Notes: generated by a model not told the origin, from the sequence alone. Numbered from the stretch's first letter, positions 25,565-34,024 are shown. The stretch: DNA of 64,000 bases from Ruficoccus sp. ZRK36 (GCF_019603315.1 NZ_CP080649.1:124001-188000), one strand, 5' to 3'. Numbers and translations are program-made.

Positions 25565-25918
25565 ATGAAACAATTGATGATTGGCTGGACCACCGCCCCC
25601 AACGATGTCGATGCCCGGCGTCTGGCCGAAGGCTTGACCCGTGAGCGGCTGGCGGCCTGCGTGCAGGTCGAGGGCCCCATCATGTCCCATTACCACTGGG
25701 AGGGCCGCGATGAAATGCAGCCCGAGTTCCGCCTGGCCATTAAATTTCCCGAAGAACGGGGGCAGGACCTCGTCGAATGGCTTCACGAAAACCACCCCTA
25801 TCAGGTTTTTCAATGGGTCGCCCTGCCCGTGCCCGTCTCCACTCCCGAGTACATCCAATGGGCCGATGAAGTAACGCGCCCGCCCCGCCAGCAGCCACCT
25901 TTCCCGCCCCGCAGGTAA
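25565..25918 (+). CDS. cutA: CutA1-family divalent-cation tolerance protein
   Basis: From ATG 25565 the product is 117 residues, a normal CutA1 length. Family features are the ferredoxin-like start (LMIGWTTAPNDVDARRLAEGL), AACVQVEGPIMSHYHWEG (conserved C-x-Q/N...Y-x-W-x-G region) and EFRLAIKFPEE. CutA1 forms very stable trimers; a role in metal tolerance was proposed but remains unclear. The upstream open frame from 25457 is not family-like. The proline/arginine-rich C-terminus (PPRQQPPFPPRR) is an unusual tail. It is divergent from rpoZ. Confidence 0.88.
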   Translation: MKQLMIGWTTAPNDVDARRLAEGLTRERLAACVQVEGPIMSHYHWEGRDEMQPEFRLAIKFPEERGQDLVEWLHENHPYQVFQWVALPVPVSTPEYIQWADEVTRPPRQQPPFPPRR

Positions 25919-25982
25919 ATTTTTGTTTGCCTTTGCCGCAGGAAACGCTTTGCTCCCTCTCTTTTTCAACGAAAGACCAGTC

Positions 25983-26141
25983 ATGTCCCAGCATCCCAGC
26001 TTTATGAAAGGCGCTGCCGCCGCCCGCAAGAAACGTTCCGTGCTCAAGCGCTTTGAACGCGTAGACCTGCTGCGCGAACGCGGTGAGTGGAAAGAGGGCG
26101 ACCGCGTCCTGGGCCTGAAGAAGACCAAGCCCGACGAATAA
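25983..26141 (+). CDS. Small basic protein, Verrucomicrobia/Chlamydiae family
   Basis: The 52-residue product (MSQHPSFMKGAAAARKKRSV start, RFERVDLLRERGEWKEGDRV core, GLKKTKPDE end) matches the tiny basic protein that I recall as conserved in Verrucomicrobia, Chlamydiae and some Planctomycetes (TIGR04137, from memory). The function is unknown; size and charge suggest binding to RNA or ribosomes. I chose ATG 25983 because homology starts there. It is 64 bases after cutA and is followed by a strong terminator. It is a good marker for the taxonomic assignment of this window. Confidence 0.82.
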   Translation: MSQHPSFMKGAAAARKKRSVLKRFERVDLLRERGEWKEGDRVLGLKKTKPDE

Positions 26142-26168
26142 GCCAATACGCTTTTCAGCATTTTGCCC

Positions 26169-26196
26169 AAGCCCTTCCAAACGGAAGGGCTTTTTT
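26169..26196 (+). terminator. Rho-independent terminator after the small basic protein gene
   Basis: A perfect 10-bp stem (AAGCCCTTCC, 26169-26178, with 26183-26192), an AAAC tetraloop and a T-run form a strong terminator 27 bases beyond the stop. Confidence 0.95.
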
Positions 26197-26276
26197 CATG
26201 CATAAAGTTGAGCCGGGCCCGGCGGGGTCTTTTTCGTTTTGCCAGCTGCCAGCAGACAGCCCTGAATAAAGGCCAG

Positions 26277-27068
26277 ATGGCCTTTATCCAATGCAACCTG
26301 CACTCTGAGGCGCTCGGCATGGCCAGCGCCATTAATGTTATCCTGCCCCAACAGACCACCTCGCAGGTCGGCCTGAAGGGCCGCAGCGGTAAAGGCCCCC
26401 ACCCCACGCTGTGGCTGCTACACGGCCGCAGCGACGACCACACGATCTGGATGCGCCGCACCAGCATCGAGCGCTACGCCTCCGAGCTCGGGCTGGCCGT
26501 CGTCATGCCCAATGTCCATCTGAGCTGGTATCAGGACATGGCCTACGGGCCGCGCTACTTCACCTACCTCTCCGAGGAGCTGCCCCGGCTTTGCCGTGAA
26601 TTTTTCCACCTCTCGGACCGCCGGGAGGACAACTTTATCGCCGGGCTTTCCATGGGCGGGTACGGCGCCTTTCTCCATGCCCTGCGCAATCCCCAAAACT
26701 ACGCGGCTGCGGCCAGCCTCTCCGGCGCCCTCGACCTGCCCAGTCGCATCGCCGCCAGCCGTACCGATGGCAGCACCGTCCCCGCAGACATGCGGGCGGC
26801 ATTCACAGATCCCGACGCCATCACCGGCACCGATGCCGATTTGCTCGCCCTCATCCGGCAGGCCAAGGAAAAAGGCACGGACCTGCCTGCCCTCTACGCC
26901 TGCTGCGGTACGGAGGACTTTCTCTACGCCGACAACCAGAGCTTTCGCCAGCACGCCTCTGATCTCGGCCTGCCCCTCTCCTACGAGGAAGGCCCCGGCA
27001 CCCACGACTGGGGCTTCTGGGACCAGTGGATCCAGCGCGTGCTCGCCTGGCTACCGCTCTGCAGCTAG
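26277..27068 (+). CDS. Esterase D/tributyrin-esterase-like alpha/beta hydrolase
   Basis: The 263-residue product starts at ATG 26277 (MAFIQCNLHSEALGMASAINVILP), the canonical beginning of the EstA/S-formylglutathione-hydrolase-like family. The oxyanion region is LWLLHGRSDDHTIW, the nucleophile is S125 in IAGLSMGGYGA, the acid lies in CGTEDFLYADN and the base in GTHDWGFWDQW. No signal peptide is seen. These enzymes hydrolyse short acyl esters, including acetylated sugars; the substrate here is unknown. The longer frame upstream overlaps the terminator and is not credible. Confidence 0.9.
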   Translation: MAFIQCNLHSEALGMASAINVILPQQTTSQVGLKGRSGKGPHPTLWLLHGRSDDHTIWMRRTSIERYASELGLAVVMPNVHLSWYQDMAYGPRYFTYLSEELPRLCREFFHLSDRREDNFIAGLSMGGYGAFLHALRNPQNYAAAASLSGALDLPSRIAASRTDGSTVPADMRAAFTDPDAITGTDADLLALIRQAKEKGTDLPALYACCGTEDFLYADNQSFRQHASDLGLPLSYEEGPGTHDWGFWDQWIQRVLAWLPLCS

Positions 27069-27327
27069 CCAGGGGGAACCGTTAGGTTTTATCGAGATAC
27101 TGCCCGATCGCAGCGCGAGCATAAGAAACCACCGAGCATTCAATAAGACGAACTTATCAACCCGAGGCCCACCTGCCTCACCTTATTGAGACTTGGAATC
27201 GTTTAATTGCCTATTATTCAAGCCATCCGGGCAAGTCCGCCTGAAAGTGCGGAGATAAAAATATTGGTGCCTTTTTCCTTGTCGGCTCCATTTTATTCAT
27301 TACTTTTGCTAATTAGCATTTTTAATC

Positions 27328-27531
27328 ATGGAGGTGCTTTTCCTCACCCTCTTACTGAGCCTGATTCTGGCCGCGGTTTTTATTATTTTATTTTATCGCG
27401 ACCGGAACCGTAACCGCTTCGCCTCCCCTGAGAGCGATGCGTTAATTCCGTTTGAGGAGGAGAAGTCCCGCCCGGCCAAGCCGAAATCTCCACCACAGAA
27501 TCCGCCTGGGCCAACGCCCCCGGCCCACTAA
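27328..27531 (+). CDS. ccoS: cbb3 oxidase maturation protein CcoS
   Basis: The 67-residue product has one N-terminal membrane segment (VLFLTLLLSLILAAVFIILF) and then FASPESDALIPFEEE, matching the acidic segment after the helix in CcoS/FixS. CcoS is needed to insert cofactors into the cbb3 oxidase catalytic subunit. It lies 30 bases before the fused ccoNO gene. The proline-rich tail (KPKSPPQNPPGPTPP) is longer than in typical CcoS. The position and topology make the call likely although the protein is too short for certainty. The 259 bases before it carry no gene that I can see. Confidence 0.75.
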   Translation: MEVLFLTLLLSLILAAVFIILFYRDRNRNRFASPESDALIPFEEEKSRPAKPKSPPQNPPGPTPPAH

Positions 27532-27561
27532 GCCGAGCAATCTGTTTCTCTCTCCGCAATC

Positions 27562-30111
27562 ATGCCCGCTAAGACCGTTACCGTAGAATACAACGACCGC
27601 ATCGTCCGCTACTTCATGCTCGCCTCCATTTTCTGGGGGATCGTCGGGATGGCCGCGGGTGTCTTCATCGCCTGCCAGCTGAGTTTCTGGCAGCTGAACT
27701 TCGACACGTCGTTTCTGACTTTCGGGCGCCTGCGCCCGCTGCACACGAATGCCGCCATCTTCGCCTTTGTGGGGAACATGATGTTCGCGGGCATCTACTA
27801 CTCCACGCAGCGGCTGTGCCGGTGCCGTCTGGCCTCGGATTTCCTCTCCAACCTGCACTTCTGGGGCTGGCAGCTCATTATCGTAGCGGCTGCCATCACG
27901 CTGCCGCTGGGCTTCACGCAGGGTAAGGAGTACGCCGAGCTGATCTGGCCGATCGACATCGCAGTAGCCGGCATCTGGCTGGTCTTTGCCGCCAACTTTT
28001 TCTGGACCCTCGGCATCCGCCGCGAGAAGAGCCTCTACGTCGCGATCTGGTTCTACATCGCCACCATCGTGACGATCACGATGCTCTACGTGGTCAACAA
28101 CCTGGCGCTGCCCACCGGCTGGCTGCACAGCTACTCGATCTACGGCGGGTTTAAGGATGCACTCGTGCAGTGGTGGTACGGACATAACGCCGTGGCATTC
28201 TTTTTAACGACGCCGATCCTCGGTATCATGTACTACTACATCCCGAAGGCCGTCAATCGCCCCATCTACTCGTATCGTCTGTCTGTCGTTCACTTCTGGT
28301 CGCTGGTCTTCATTTACATCTGGGCCGGGCCGCACCACCTCCTGAACACCGCGCTGCCAGGGTGGCTGCAAGGCCTCGGGATGCTCTTCAGCCTCATGCT
28401 GTGGGCACCGAGCTGGGGCGGCATGCTGAACGGCCTGCTCACCCTGCGCGGGGCCTGGGACCGCCTCCGCACGGACCCGGTGATCAAGTTTCTCGCCGCA
28501 GGTGTCACCTTTTACGGGATGGCTACCTTTGAAGGGCCGCTCATGGCGGTCAAAGCCGTCAACTCCCTCAGTCACTACACGGACTGGACCATCGGCCACG
28601 TCCACGCCGGCACCCTCGGGTGGAACGGTTTCATGGCCGCGGGCATGTTCTACTGGCTGGCTCCTCGCCTGTGGAAAAACCGCCAGGGCAACGAGAGCGA
28701 CCCGAAGTACTCGGGCACGAGCTGCGCCGGACTGTGGTCACCCGGCCTCGCCAACATGCACTTCTGGGTCGGGCTGGTCGGCATCCTTCTTTACATCGCA
28801 GCCATGTGGGTCGGCGGTATCGGCTCAGGCCTGATGTACAACGCCACCACCCAGGAAGGCACCTTGCTGGCCTACCCGAACTTTGTGGAAGTGCTTGAAT
28901 CGGGCATCGTGCAGAACGCCTACATCCTGCGTGCCATCGGCGGGTTCCTCTACCTCAGCGGCTTCGGCATGCTGGCGGTGAATATCATCATGACCGTCCG
29001 CGCAGGCATGGCTGTCAACGGCACTATCGAGGTCACTGAGGAAGCCCACGGAGACGCCAAGGGCCGCTTCGCCACCTACCTCAACGCTCCGGTCCTGTAC
29101 ACCTTTGCGATGATCATCTGCTCGCTGCTCTGGATCTTCGGTGAGGGGCTGGTCCTGCTGGCCGGGCTTTTCGGCACGGCGTTCTTTGTCCTGATGGCGA
29201 TTATCCACTTCGAGGTCAGCGGCGCCAAGTGGAGCCAGTGGTACGATCAGCTTCTGGAGCACACTTTCGGGTTTACGATTTTAACCATCATCGCGGCCGC
29301 CATCGGCGGAGCCGTCCAGATCATCCCGACCCTCTGGGTCGATCCAGCCCATAACCGCGAGGGGCGTATCCAGATCGAGTACACGCCACTGGAGCTGGCC
29401 GGGCGCGACATCTATGTATCCGAAGGCTGCTACAACTGCCACTCGCAGATGATCCGCACGCTCGTCCCGGACGTGATGCGCTACGGACGCGACCACGGGT
29501 ACTCCCGCCTCGGCGAATCCATTTACGACCACCCCTTCCAGTGGGGCTCGAAGCGTACCGGCCCGGACCTCGCGCGTGAAGGCGGACCCATCGCCAAGGA
29601 TCACCAGTACATGCGCATCGGTCTGCGCGACAACACCTGGCACTACCGGCACTTCCTCAACCCGCGCGATCCCTCACCGGGCTCGAATATGCCCAAGTAC
29701 CCCTGGCTGCTTCAGCAGGACTACAGTAAGTCCGCCCTGCCGATGAAGATTAACGCCATGCGTAAGCTCGGCGTCCCCTACCCGCTCGACTACGGCGAGT
29801 CCGAGATCTACGAGCAGGTAAAAATCCAGGGCACGGAAATCGCTTCCAACATTATCGAAAAGGACCTGCGCGACCTCAACCCGGACTGGACCGACGAGCA
29901 GGTCAAAGCCCGCACCGCAGAGCTTGCTCCCGATCTGGCGGATAAGAAGATCATCGCCCTGATCGCCTATGTGCAAAAGCTCGGTGCCTTCCGCATGAAG
30001 GGCGAGGAGCCGGTCGAACAGGACTTTGAGGCCGTGGACGTCGTCTCCGAAATCACCGGTGAAGACGACCTCGACCCCACCGGCGACATCAAGGCCGACA
30101 CCAAGAACTGA
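27562..30111 (+). CDS. ccoNO: cbb3-type cytochrome c oxidase, fused subunits I and II (CcoNO)
   Basis: This 849-residue protein joins the catalytic haem-copper subunit CcoN (about residues 1-570, some 14 membrane segments) to the mono-haem c subunit CcoO (about 590-849). CcoN features include HTNAAIFAFVGNM, WYGHNAVAFFLTTP and HVHAGTLGWNGFMAAG with their metal-binding histidines. The CcoO part begins after a membrane helix and carries the haem-c site CYNCH at 623-627 (EGCYNCHSQMIRTL), with a candidate methionine axial ligand in GSNMPKYPWL. The enzyme reduces oxygen to water at the inner membrane with high oxygen affinity. Fused CcoNO is known in several phyla. It is followed by ccoQ and ccoP. 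Confidence 0.97.
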   Translation: MPAKTVTVEYNDRIVRYFMLASIFWGIVGMAAGVFIACQLSFWQLNFDTSFLTFGRLRPLHTNAAIFAFVGNMMFAGIYYSTQRLCRCRLASDFLSNLHFWGWQLIIVAAAITLPLGFTQGKEYAELIWPIDIAVAGIWLVFAANFFWTLGIRREKSLYVAIWFYIATIVTITMLYVVNNLALPTGWLHSYSIYGGFKDALVQWWYGHNAVAFFLTTPILGIMYYYIPKAVNRPIYSYRLSVVHFWSLVFIYIWAGPHHLLNTALPGWLQGLGMLFSLMLWAPSWGGMLNGLLTLRGAWDRLRTDPVIKFLAAGVTFYGMATFEGPLMAVKAVNSLSHYTDWTIGHVHAGTLGWNGFMAAGMFYWLAPRLWKNRQGNESDPKYSGTSCAGLWSPGLANMHFWVGLVGILLYIAAMWVGGIGSGLMYNATTQEGTLLAYPNFVEVLESGIVQNAYILRAIGGFLYLSGFGMLAVNIIMTVRAGMAVNGTIEVTEEAHGDAKGRFATYLNAPVLYTFAMIICSLLWIFGEGLVLLAGLFGTAFFVLMAIIHFEVSGAKWSQWYDQLLEHTFGFTILTIIAAAIGGAVQIIPTLWVDPAHNREGRIQIEYTPLELAGRDIYVSEGCYNCHSQMIRTLVPDVMRYGRDHGYSRLGESIYDHPFQWGSKRTGPDLAREGGPIAKDHQYMRIGLRDNTWHYRHFLNPRDPSPGSNMPKYPWLLQQDYSKSALPMKINAMRKLGVPYPLDYGESEIYEQVKIQGTEIASNIIEKDLRDLNPDWTDEQVKARTAELAPDLADKKIIALIAYVQKLGAFRMKGEEPVEQDFEAVDVVSEITGEDDLDPTGDIKADTKN

Positions 30112-30162
30112 GAACAGCGAACGGAGAACCGAACAACAGGTAACCGCTAACCGGCTTCACCC

Positions 30163-30354
30163 ATGTTTCACCGCATCACCTACGAGGACTGGACCAGTAT
30201 CGTGCCGATCATCGGCTTCGTGCTGACCTTTAGCGTGTTTCTGGTCATCGTCGTGCGCGCCATCCTGATGAAGAAAAAGAAGCGCGACCACATGGCAAAC
30301 CTCCCGCTGGAAAACGAACATTCTTCCCCCGATCATGGCTCAAAAGAAACCTGA
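30163..30354 (+). CDS. ccoQ: cbb3 oxidase small subunit CcoQ
   Basis: The 63-residue protein has a single membrane helix (IVPIIGFVLTFSVFLVIVVRAIL) followed by KKKKR, the usual CcoQ topology and position between ccoO and ccoP. CcoQ stabilises the assembled complex. Its 3' end overlaps the ccoP start by 20 bases, implying translational coupling. Confidence 0.85.
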   Translation: MFHRITYEDWTSIVPIIGFVLTFSVFLVIVVRAILMKKKKRDHMANLPLENEHSSPDHGSKET

Positions 30355-30895
30355 CATCACCCTGCGCGACCACGTCTACGACGGCATTCAGGAGTACGAC
30401 CAGAAGCTCCCCAACTGGTGGCTGTTCACGCTCTACAGCGCCATCATATTCTCCGTGGGCTACTGGTTCTTCTATTTCCAGAGTAACGTCGGCATGACAG
30501 ACGGCGAGCGCATCAACGCCGCCATGAACCGCATCGAGCGCATCAAGCTCTCGAACTCGATCGACGTCACCGACAACGACCTGTTCTGGAAGATGGAGGC
30601 CAACCCTGAGTTCGTCGCCGCCGGGGAGGCCACCTTTATGGCCAACTGCGCCGCCTGCCACAAGTCCGACCTCTCCGGGGACATCGGTGAGAACCTCGTG
30701 GACAACCAGTGGAAGCACGGCCACCTGCCCGAAAACATTTACGCCACCATCTACGACGGCGTTCCCGAAAAGGGCATGCCCACCTGGGGCGGCCTGCTGG
30801 GGCAGAAAAAGATCACCGAGGTCGTAGCCTTTATCCTCTCCAAGCACGGTGACCGCGAAAAGATGGAAAGCGAAGCCGTCGTCAAAACCGACTAG
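30335..30895 (+). CDS. ccoP: cbb3 oxidase subunit III, mono-haem CcoP
   Basis: The 186-residue protein has the CcoP N-terminus DHVYDGIQEYDQKLPNWWLF, one membrane helix (about 30-50) and a periplasmic cytochrome c domain with a single haem site CAACH at 105-109. A probable methionine ligand is in EKGMPTWGG. Canonical CcoP is about 300 residues with two haems, so this is the short, one-haem form. It shuttles electrons from cytochrome c to CcoO. It overlaps ccoQ by 20 bases and is followed, after 90 bases, by ccoG. Confidence 0.94.
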   Translation: MAQKKPDITLRDHVYDGIQEYDQKLPNWWLFTLYSAIIFSVGYWFFYFQSNVGMTDGERINAAMNRIERIKLSNSIDVTDNDLFWKMEANPEFVAAGEATFMANCAACHKSDLSGDIGENLVDNQWKHGHLPENIYATIYDGVPEKGMPTWGGLLGQKKITEVVAFILSKHGDREKMESEAVVKTD

Positions 30896-30985
30896 GCAGG
30901 GCCGAGTTCTGCACCCGTGATGTTGGTACAGCATTCTTTTGCAGAATGGCCTGCCCAAGAGCAGCTTTCATGATAGAGTAACCCC

Positions 30986-32383
30986 GTGGCTAAAGCATCC
31001 CCAGTCCGAGAATCCGTCACGAGCATCAACGTCGATGGCTCGCGCAACTTTCTGCGCCCGGCGGATGTGTCGGGGAAGTTCAGCCTGTGGCGGCGGATCA
31101 GCGGCATCGCTCTGATCCTCTTTTATGTGTTGATGCCGTGGATACCGATCAACGGCTACCCGGCGCTGTTCTTCGATGTCGCTAACCGGCGCTTTCACTT
31201 TTTCGGGTATACGCTGGCCGCGCAGGACATGTGGATGGCCTTCTTTTTTATCACGGGGTTGGGCTTCACACTGTTTTTGGTCACCGCGCTCTTCGGGCGA
31301 CTCTGGTGTGGCTGGGCCTGTCCGCAGACGGTCTTCATGGAGCACGTGTACCGGCGTATCGAGCGCCTGCTGGAGGGCGACGCGCTCAGCCAGCGCAAGC
31401 TCGACAAGGTCTCGTGGGCCGACCCGGTAAAAATCCTTCGCCGCGGCACCAAGTACGTCTTTTTCGCCATCGTCTCGGTCCTGATCACAAACGTCTTCCT
31501 GGCCTACTTCGTCTCGGTCCCCCAGCTGTGGGGCTACATTCTGGATGGGCCGCTCGAGCACTGGGACAGCTTTCTGTTCGTCGTAGTCTCGACCCTGCTG
31601 CTGTTTTTCAACTTCACCTGGTTCCGCGAGCAGCTGTGCATCTTTATCTGCCCCTACGGGCGGCTGCAGTCCGCACTGATCGACGACGACACCCTCGTCA
31701 TCGGCTATGACGACAAGCGCGGCGAGCCCCGCGGCCCGCCCAAGCGCGAGGGCGTGGGCGACTGCATCGGCTGCAACCGCTGCGTACAGGTCTGCCCGAC
31801 CGGGATCGACATCCGTCAGGGGCTACAGATCGAGTGTATCGGCTGCGCCAACTGCATCGACGCCTGCAACACCGTGATGGACAAGCTCGGGCGCGAGCGC
31901 GGACTGATCCGCTACGACTCGCTCAACGGCCTCGCCGGAAAGGCCCGCAAGATCATCCGACCCCGCCTCTTTGCCTATCTGGCCCTGCTTGCGCTGGGCG
32001 CGGGGGTGATGACCTTTGCCGCCAGCCACCTCAAGCCTGGCAGTGTCAGCCTCGTGCGCATGCCCGGCTCCCCCTACGTGGTCGACCAGAACGACGTGCG
32101 CAACCAGTTCCTCATCCGCCTCATCAACAAGCGCAACGCACCGGTCGCCTACACCCTCACCATCGAGAGCAGCGCGCCGGGAGTGAGCTTCGCCGGGTTC
32201 GACCAGGCCGTCGAGCTGGCCCCCATGGAGGAGGTCCAGCGGCCGCTCGTACTCATGCAGCAGCGTGCTGACTATAAGGGCGAAAGCACCGTGACGCTGC
32301 ACTTCAAGGGCGAGCCGGGAGAGTTTGAAGTGACCAAACAGGTAAACTTCCTCGGCCCCGACCCGCGCCTGATCTCTCCCTAG
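30986..32383 (+). CDS. ccoG: cbb3 oxidase accessory ferredoxin-like protein CcoG
   Basis: CcoG (RdxA/FixG) is a membrane-bound iron-sulfur protein acting in copper reduction and insertion during cbb3 assembly. The 465-residue product starts at GTG 30986. It has five or so membrane segments, the NapH-like CGWACPQT motif (about residues 107-114), and two cysteine clusters CIGCNRCVQVCP and CIGCANCIDACN (about 258-300). A C-terminal immunoglobulin-like FixG domain (about 350-465) follows a last membrane helix. The TAG stop (32381-32383) lies inside the terminal inverted repeat of the palindromic element that follows, so the last residues may have been set by its insertion. Confidence 0.95.
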   Translation: MAKASPVRESVTSINVDGSRNFLRPADVSGKFSLWRRISGIALILFYVLMPWIPINGYPALFFDVANRRFHFFGYTLAAQDMWMAFFFITGLGFTLFLVTALFGRLWCGWACPQTVFMEHVYRRIERLLEGDALSQRKLDKVSWADPVKILRRGTKYVFFAIVSVLITNVFLAYFVSVPQLWGYILDGPLEHWDSFLFVVVSTLLLFFNFTWFREQLCIFICPYGRLQSALIDDDTLVIGYDDKRGEPRGPPKREGVGDCIGCNRCVQVCPTGIDIRQGLQIECIGCANCIDACNTVMDKLGRERGLIRYDSLNGLAGKARKIIRPRLFAYLALLALGAGVMTFAASHLKPGSVSLVRMPGSPYVVDQNDVRNQFLIRLINKRNAPVAYTLTIESSAPGVSFAGFDQAVELAPMEEVQRPLVLMQQRADYKGESTVTLHFKGEPGEFEVTKQVNFLGPDPRLISP

Positions 32384-32551
32384 GGCCTGTTCAGGCAAAC
32401 GGAAAAGATGGAAAAATGAGGGATTTTTCGAGGCTGGATTGCGGTTTTGAGACGAGGTGAATCCAGATTCATCGAGTCGAAAAACCTCGATTCCAGACCG
32501 AAAAGACTCATTTTCTGCCGCTTTGAGCGTTTACCTGAACAGACCCTAGGG
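32379..32551. repeat. 173-bp near-complete palindrome, miniature mobile-element-like
   Basis: The ends are CCTAGGGCCTGTTCAGG... (32379-32401) and its complement at 32528-32551, matching at 21 of 23 positions. The inside pairs too: AAAATGAG...TTTTCG...CTGGA on the left mirrors TCCAG...CGAAAA...CTCATTTT on the right, around the centre TGAATCCAGATTCA (about 32459-32472). It resembles the element at 9990-10151 in size, fold and phrases such as GGTTTTGAG. It overlaps the ccoG stop and carries no gene. Confidence 0.75.
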
Positions 32552-32596
32552 AAAACGCTTTTGCCAAAGCCCAAAGAGGCCATCATCATTTCGTCC

Positions 32597-32797
32597 ATGA
32601 GCACCGCGCCCACCCCCACAACCGCACGCCGCCGCAGCCTGCTGCAATCACTCTGGTTCTGGGTCGTGCTGGCCTTTCTCCTCCTGATCGGCGCATGGAC
32701 CACGATCATCATGATCGCCACCAAAAACCGGCCTGCCAACGTCGAGCTGGAACAAGTGGAGCACACAGAGCAGACCGCCAGCAGCGCGGCGCCATAA
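32597..32797 (+). CDS. Small single-pass membrane protein in the cco cluster
   Basis: From ATG 32597 the product is 66 residues: a basic start (TTARRRSLLQSLWFW), one membrane helix (about 17-38, WVVLAFLLLIGAWTTIIMIA) and a short acidic tail. The longer frame upstream runs through the palindromic element and is unlikely to be translated. Position after ccoG and the N-terminal topology recall the first part of CcoH/FixH, an oxidase assembly factor. The conserved periplasmic domain of FixH is missing, so I do not assign it. Confidence 0.6.
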   Translation: MSTAPTPTTARRRSLLQSLWFWVVLAFLLLIGAWTTIIMIATKNRPANVELEQVEHTEQTASSAAP

Positions 32798-32820
32798 GCA
32801 CCCAAGGGGGCTGAAGGCCG

Positions 32821-33108
32821 ATGGAGGAAGTCCACACAGCCAGCAAATCCCAGCGCCCCTGGCCGCTGCTACCCACGCTATGGGTGTATCTGGGCGGGAC
32901 GCTGTTGTATAACGTCTTGGTCTATGCGCTCGATGGGCGCAATGAACCCCGCATGGTGTTGTTCCTCGGTCTGTCCCTGCTCTACTGGGGCCGCTTTGCG
33001 CTAGCCAGCGCGCTGCATGAGAAAAAGAGCCCGTACAAACTGTACTGGACGGTCATGCTGCTGAGCGGACCGATCGAAATCGTCGCCGAAATGTTGCTAC
33101 TGCGCTGA
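32821..33108 (+). CDS. Small membrane protein, unknown, cco cluster
   Basis: The 95-residue product has about three hydrophobic segments (LLPTLWVYLGGTLLYNVLVYAL, MVLFLGLSLLYWGRFALASAL, LYWTVMLLSGPIEIVAEMLLL). I recognise no family. It lies 23 bases after the preceding small membrane protein and 60 before the TauE/SafE-like gene, all on one strand between ccoG and ccoI. An assembly role for the oxidase is a guess from position only. Confidence 0.6.
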   Translation: MEEVHTASKSQRPWPLLPTLWVYLGGTLLYNVLVYALDGRNEPRMVLFLGLSLLYWGRFALASALHEKKSPYKLYWTVMLLSGPIEIVAEMLLLR

Positions 33109-33168
33109 AACTTGCGCTAAGGTGCGTCTCATTCGACCATCAGGGTCCTTTTAATTTCTCTCTGACGC

Positions 33169-33852
33169 ATGGATATCTACGTCATCGACGGAGCGGCCAC
33201 GGCCTTTGTTGCCGGGCTGCTGACCAGTCCGCACTGCCTGGGCATGTGCGGGCCGATCGGCTGCGCCGTGCTCCCGATGGGTAAGGCCGGAGGCGGATTG
33301 ACGCCCGCCATCGCCGGTTACCATGCCGCGCGCGTCGTCGCCTACGCGCTCTTCGGGGCCGTCGCGGGTTGGATTGGCTCGGCCGCCCTCAACGTCTTTT
33401 CGGCGCAGGCGGCACGGATTTTCCCGTGGGTGATGGTCGCACTGCTGCTCACGCTGGCCTTTAGGCTCGACCGCTACATCCCCAAGCCCGCCATCTGGCA
33501 CCGCACCTATGCCCGCGTGACCGCTAAGCTCCGCCAGTGGCCGCGTCCGCTGGTCGGCGTCGGGCTGGGGCTGTTTACGCCCTTCATTCCCTGCGGCCCG
33601 CTTTACCTGATCCTGACGCTGTGCCTGTTCAGTGGTTCTTCGGCCGTCGGCGCTCAGCTGGGGTTCGGGTTCGCGCTCGGGACTATCCCGCTCCTGTGGG
33701 CCGGGCAGAGCGGCTACTTCTGGCTGGGGAAAAGACTCCCGGCCAGCGGCCTGCGCTGGACGCAGTGCGGGATAGCCCTGGCAGCCGCCGCGCTCATCAG
33801 CTGGCGCATGCTTGCCAGCTCCGACGGCCTAAACGGCATGATCTGCCACTAG
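33169..33852 (+). CDS. TauE/SafE-like (DsbD_2/UreH-type) membrane protein
   Basis: The 227-residue protein has about six membrane segments and two cysteine/glycine motifs typical of this family: SPHCLGMCGPIG (about 20-31) and FIPCGPLYLILTLCLFSG (about 141-158). Members of this family are regularly encoded between ccoG and ccoI in cbb3 clusters and are thought to act in copper delivery or thiol-redox chemistry for oxidase maturation. The exact substrate is not established. Its TAG stop (33850-33852) runs directly into a mini-hairpin array. Confidence 0.85.
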   Translation: MDIYVIDGAATAFVAGLLTSPHCLGMCGPIGCAVLPMGKAGGGLTPAIAGYHAARVVAYALFGAVAGWIGSAALNVFSAQAARIFPWVMVALLLTLAFRLDRYIPKPAIWHRTYARVTAKLRQWPRPLVGVGLGLFTPFIPCGPLYLILTLCLFSGSSAVGAQLGFGFALGTIPLLWAGQSGYFWLGKRLPASGLRWTQCGIALAAAALISWRMLASSDGLNGMICH

Positions 33853-33913
33853 CAGGGCGCAGCCCTGCACCAGTGATGCTCCCGCATCACTGATGCCGCC
33901 GCCAACGCGGCTG
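33852..33913. repeat. Mini-hairpin array starting at a stop codon
   Basis: GCAGGGC with loop GCA (33852/33862), CAGTGATGC with loop TCCC (33871/33884) and a GCCGCC...GCGGC segment (33895-33912) follow in line. The G of the upstream TAG stop is the first base of the first stem. On the reverse strand, the array near 57.3 kb has the same order and shares TGATGCCGCCGCCAACGCGG exactly, while its stems differ. Confidence 0.85.
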
Positions 33914-34024
33914 TATGGGCAACAGAAGTTGACTCAACCCTAGCGGACTTTTCTGACCACATGGCCAAGCATAGATGTCGCTGCCAGTTTGCCTTTCCGA
34001 TTCCAGTGGACACGCTGAAAAAGC

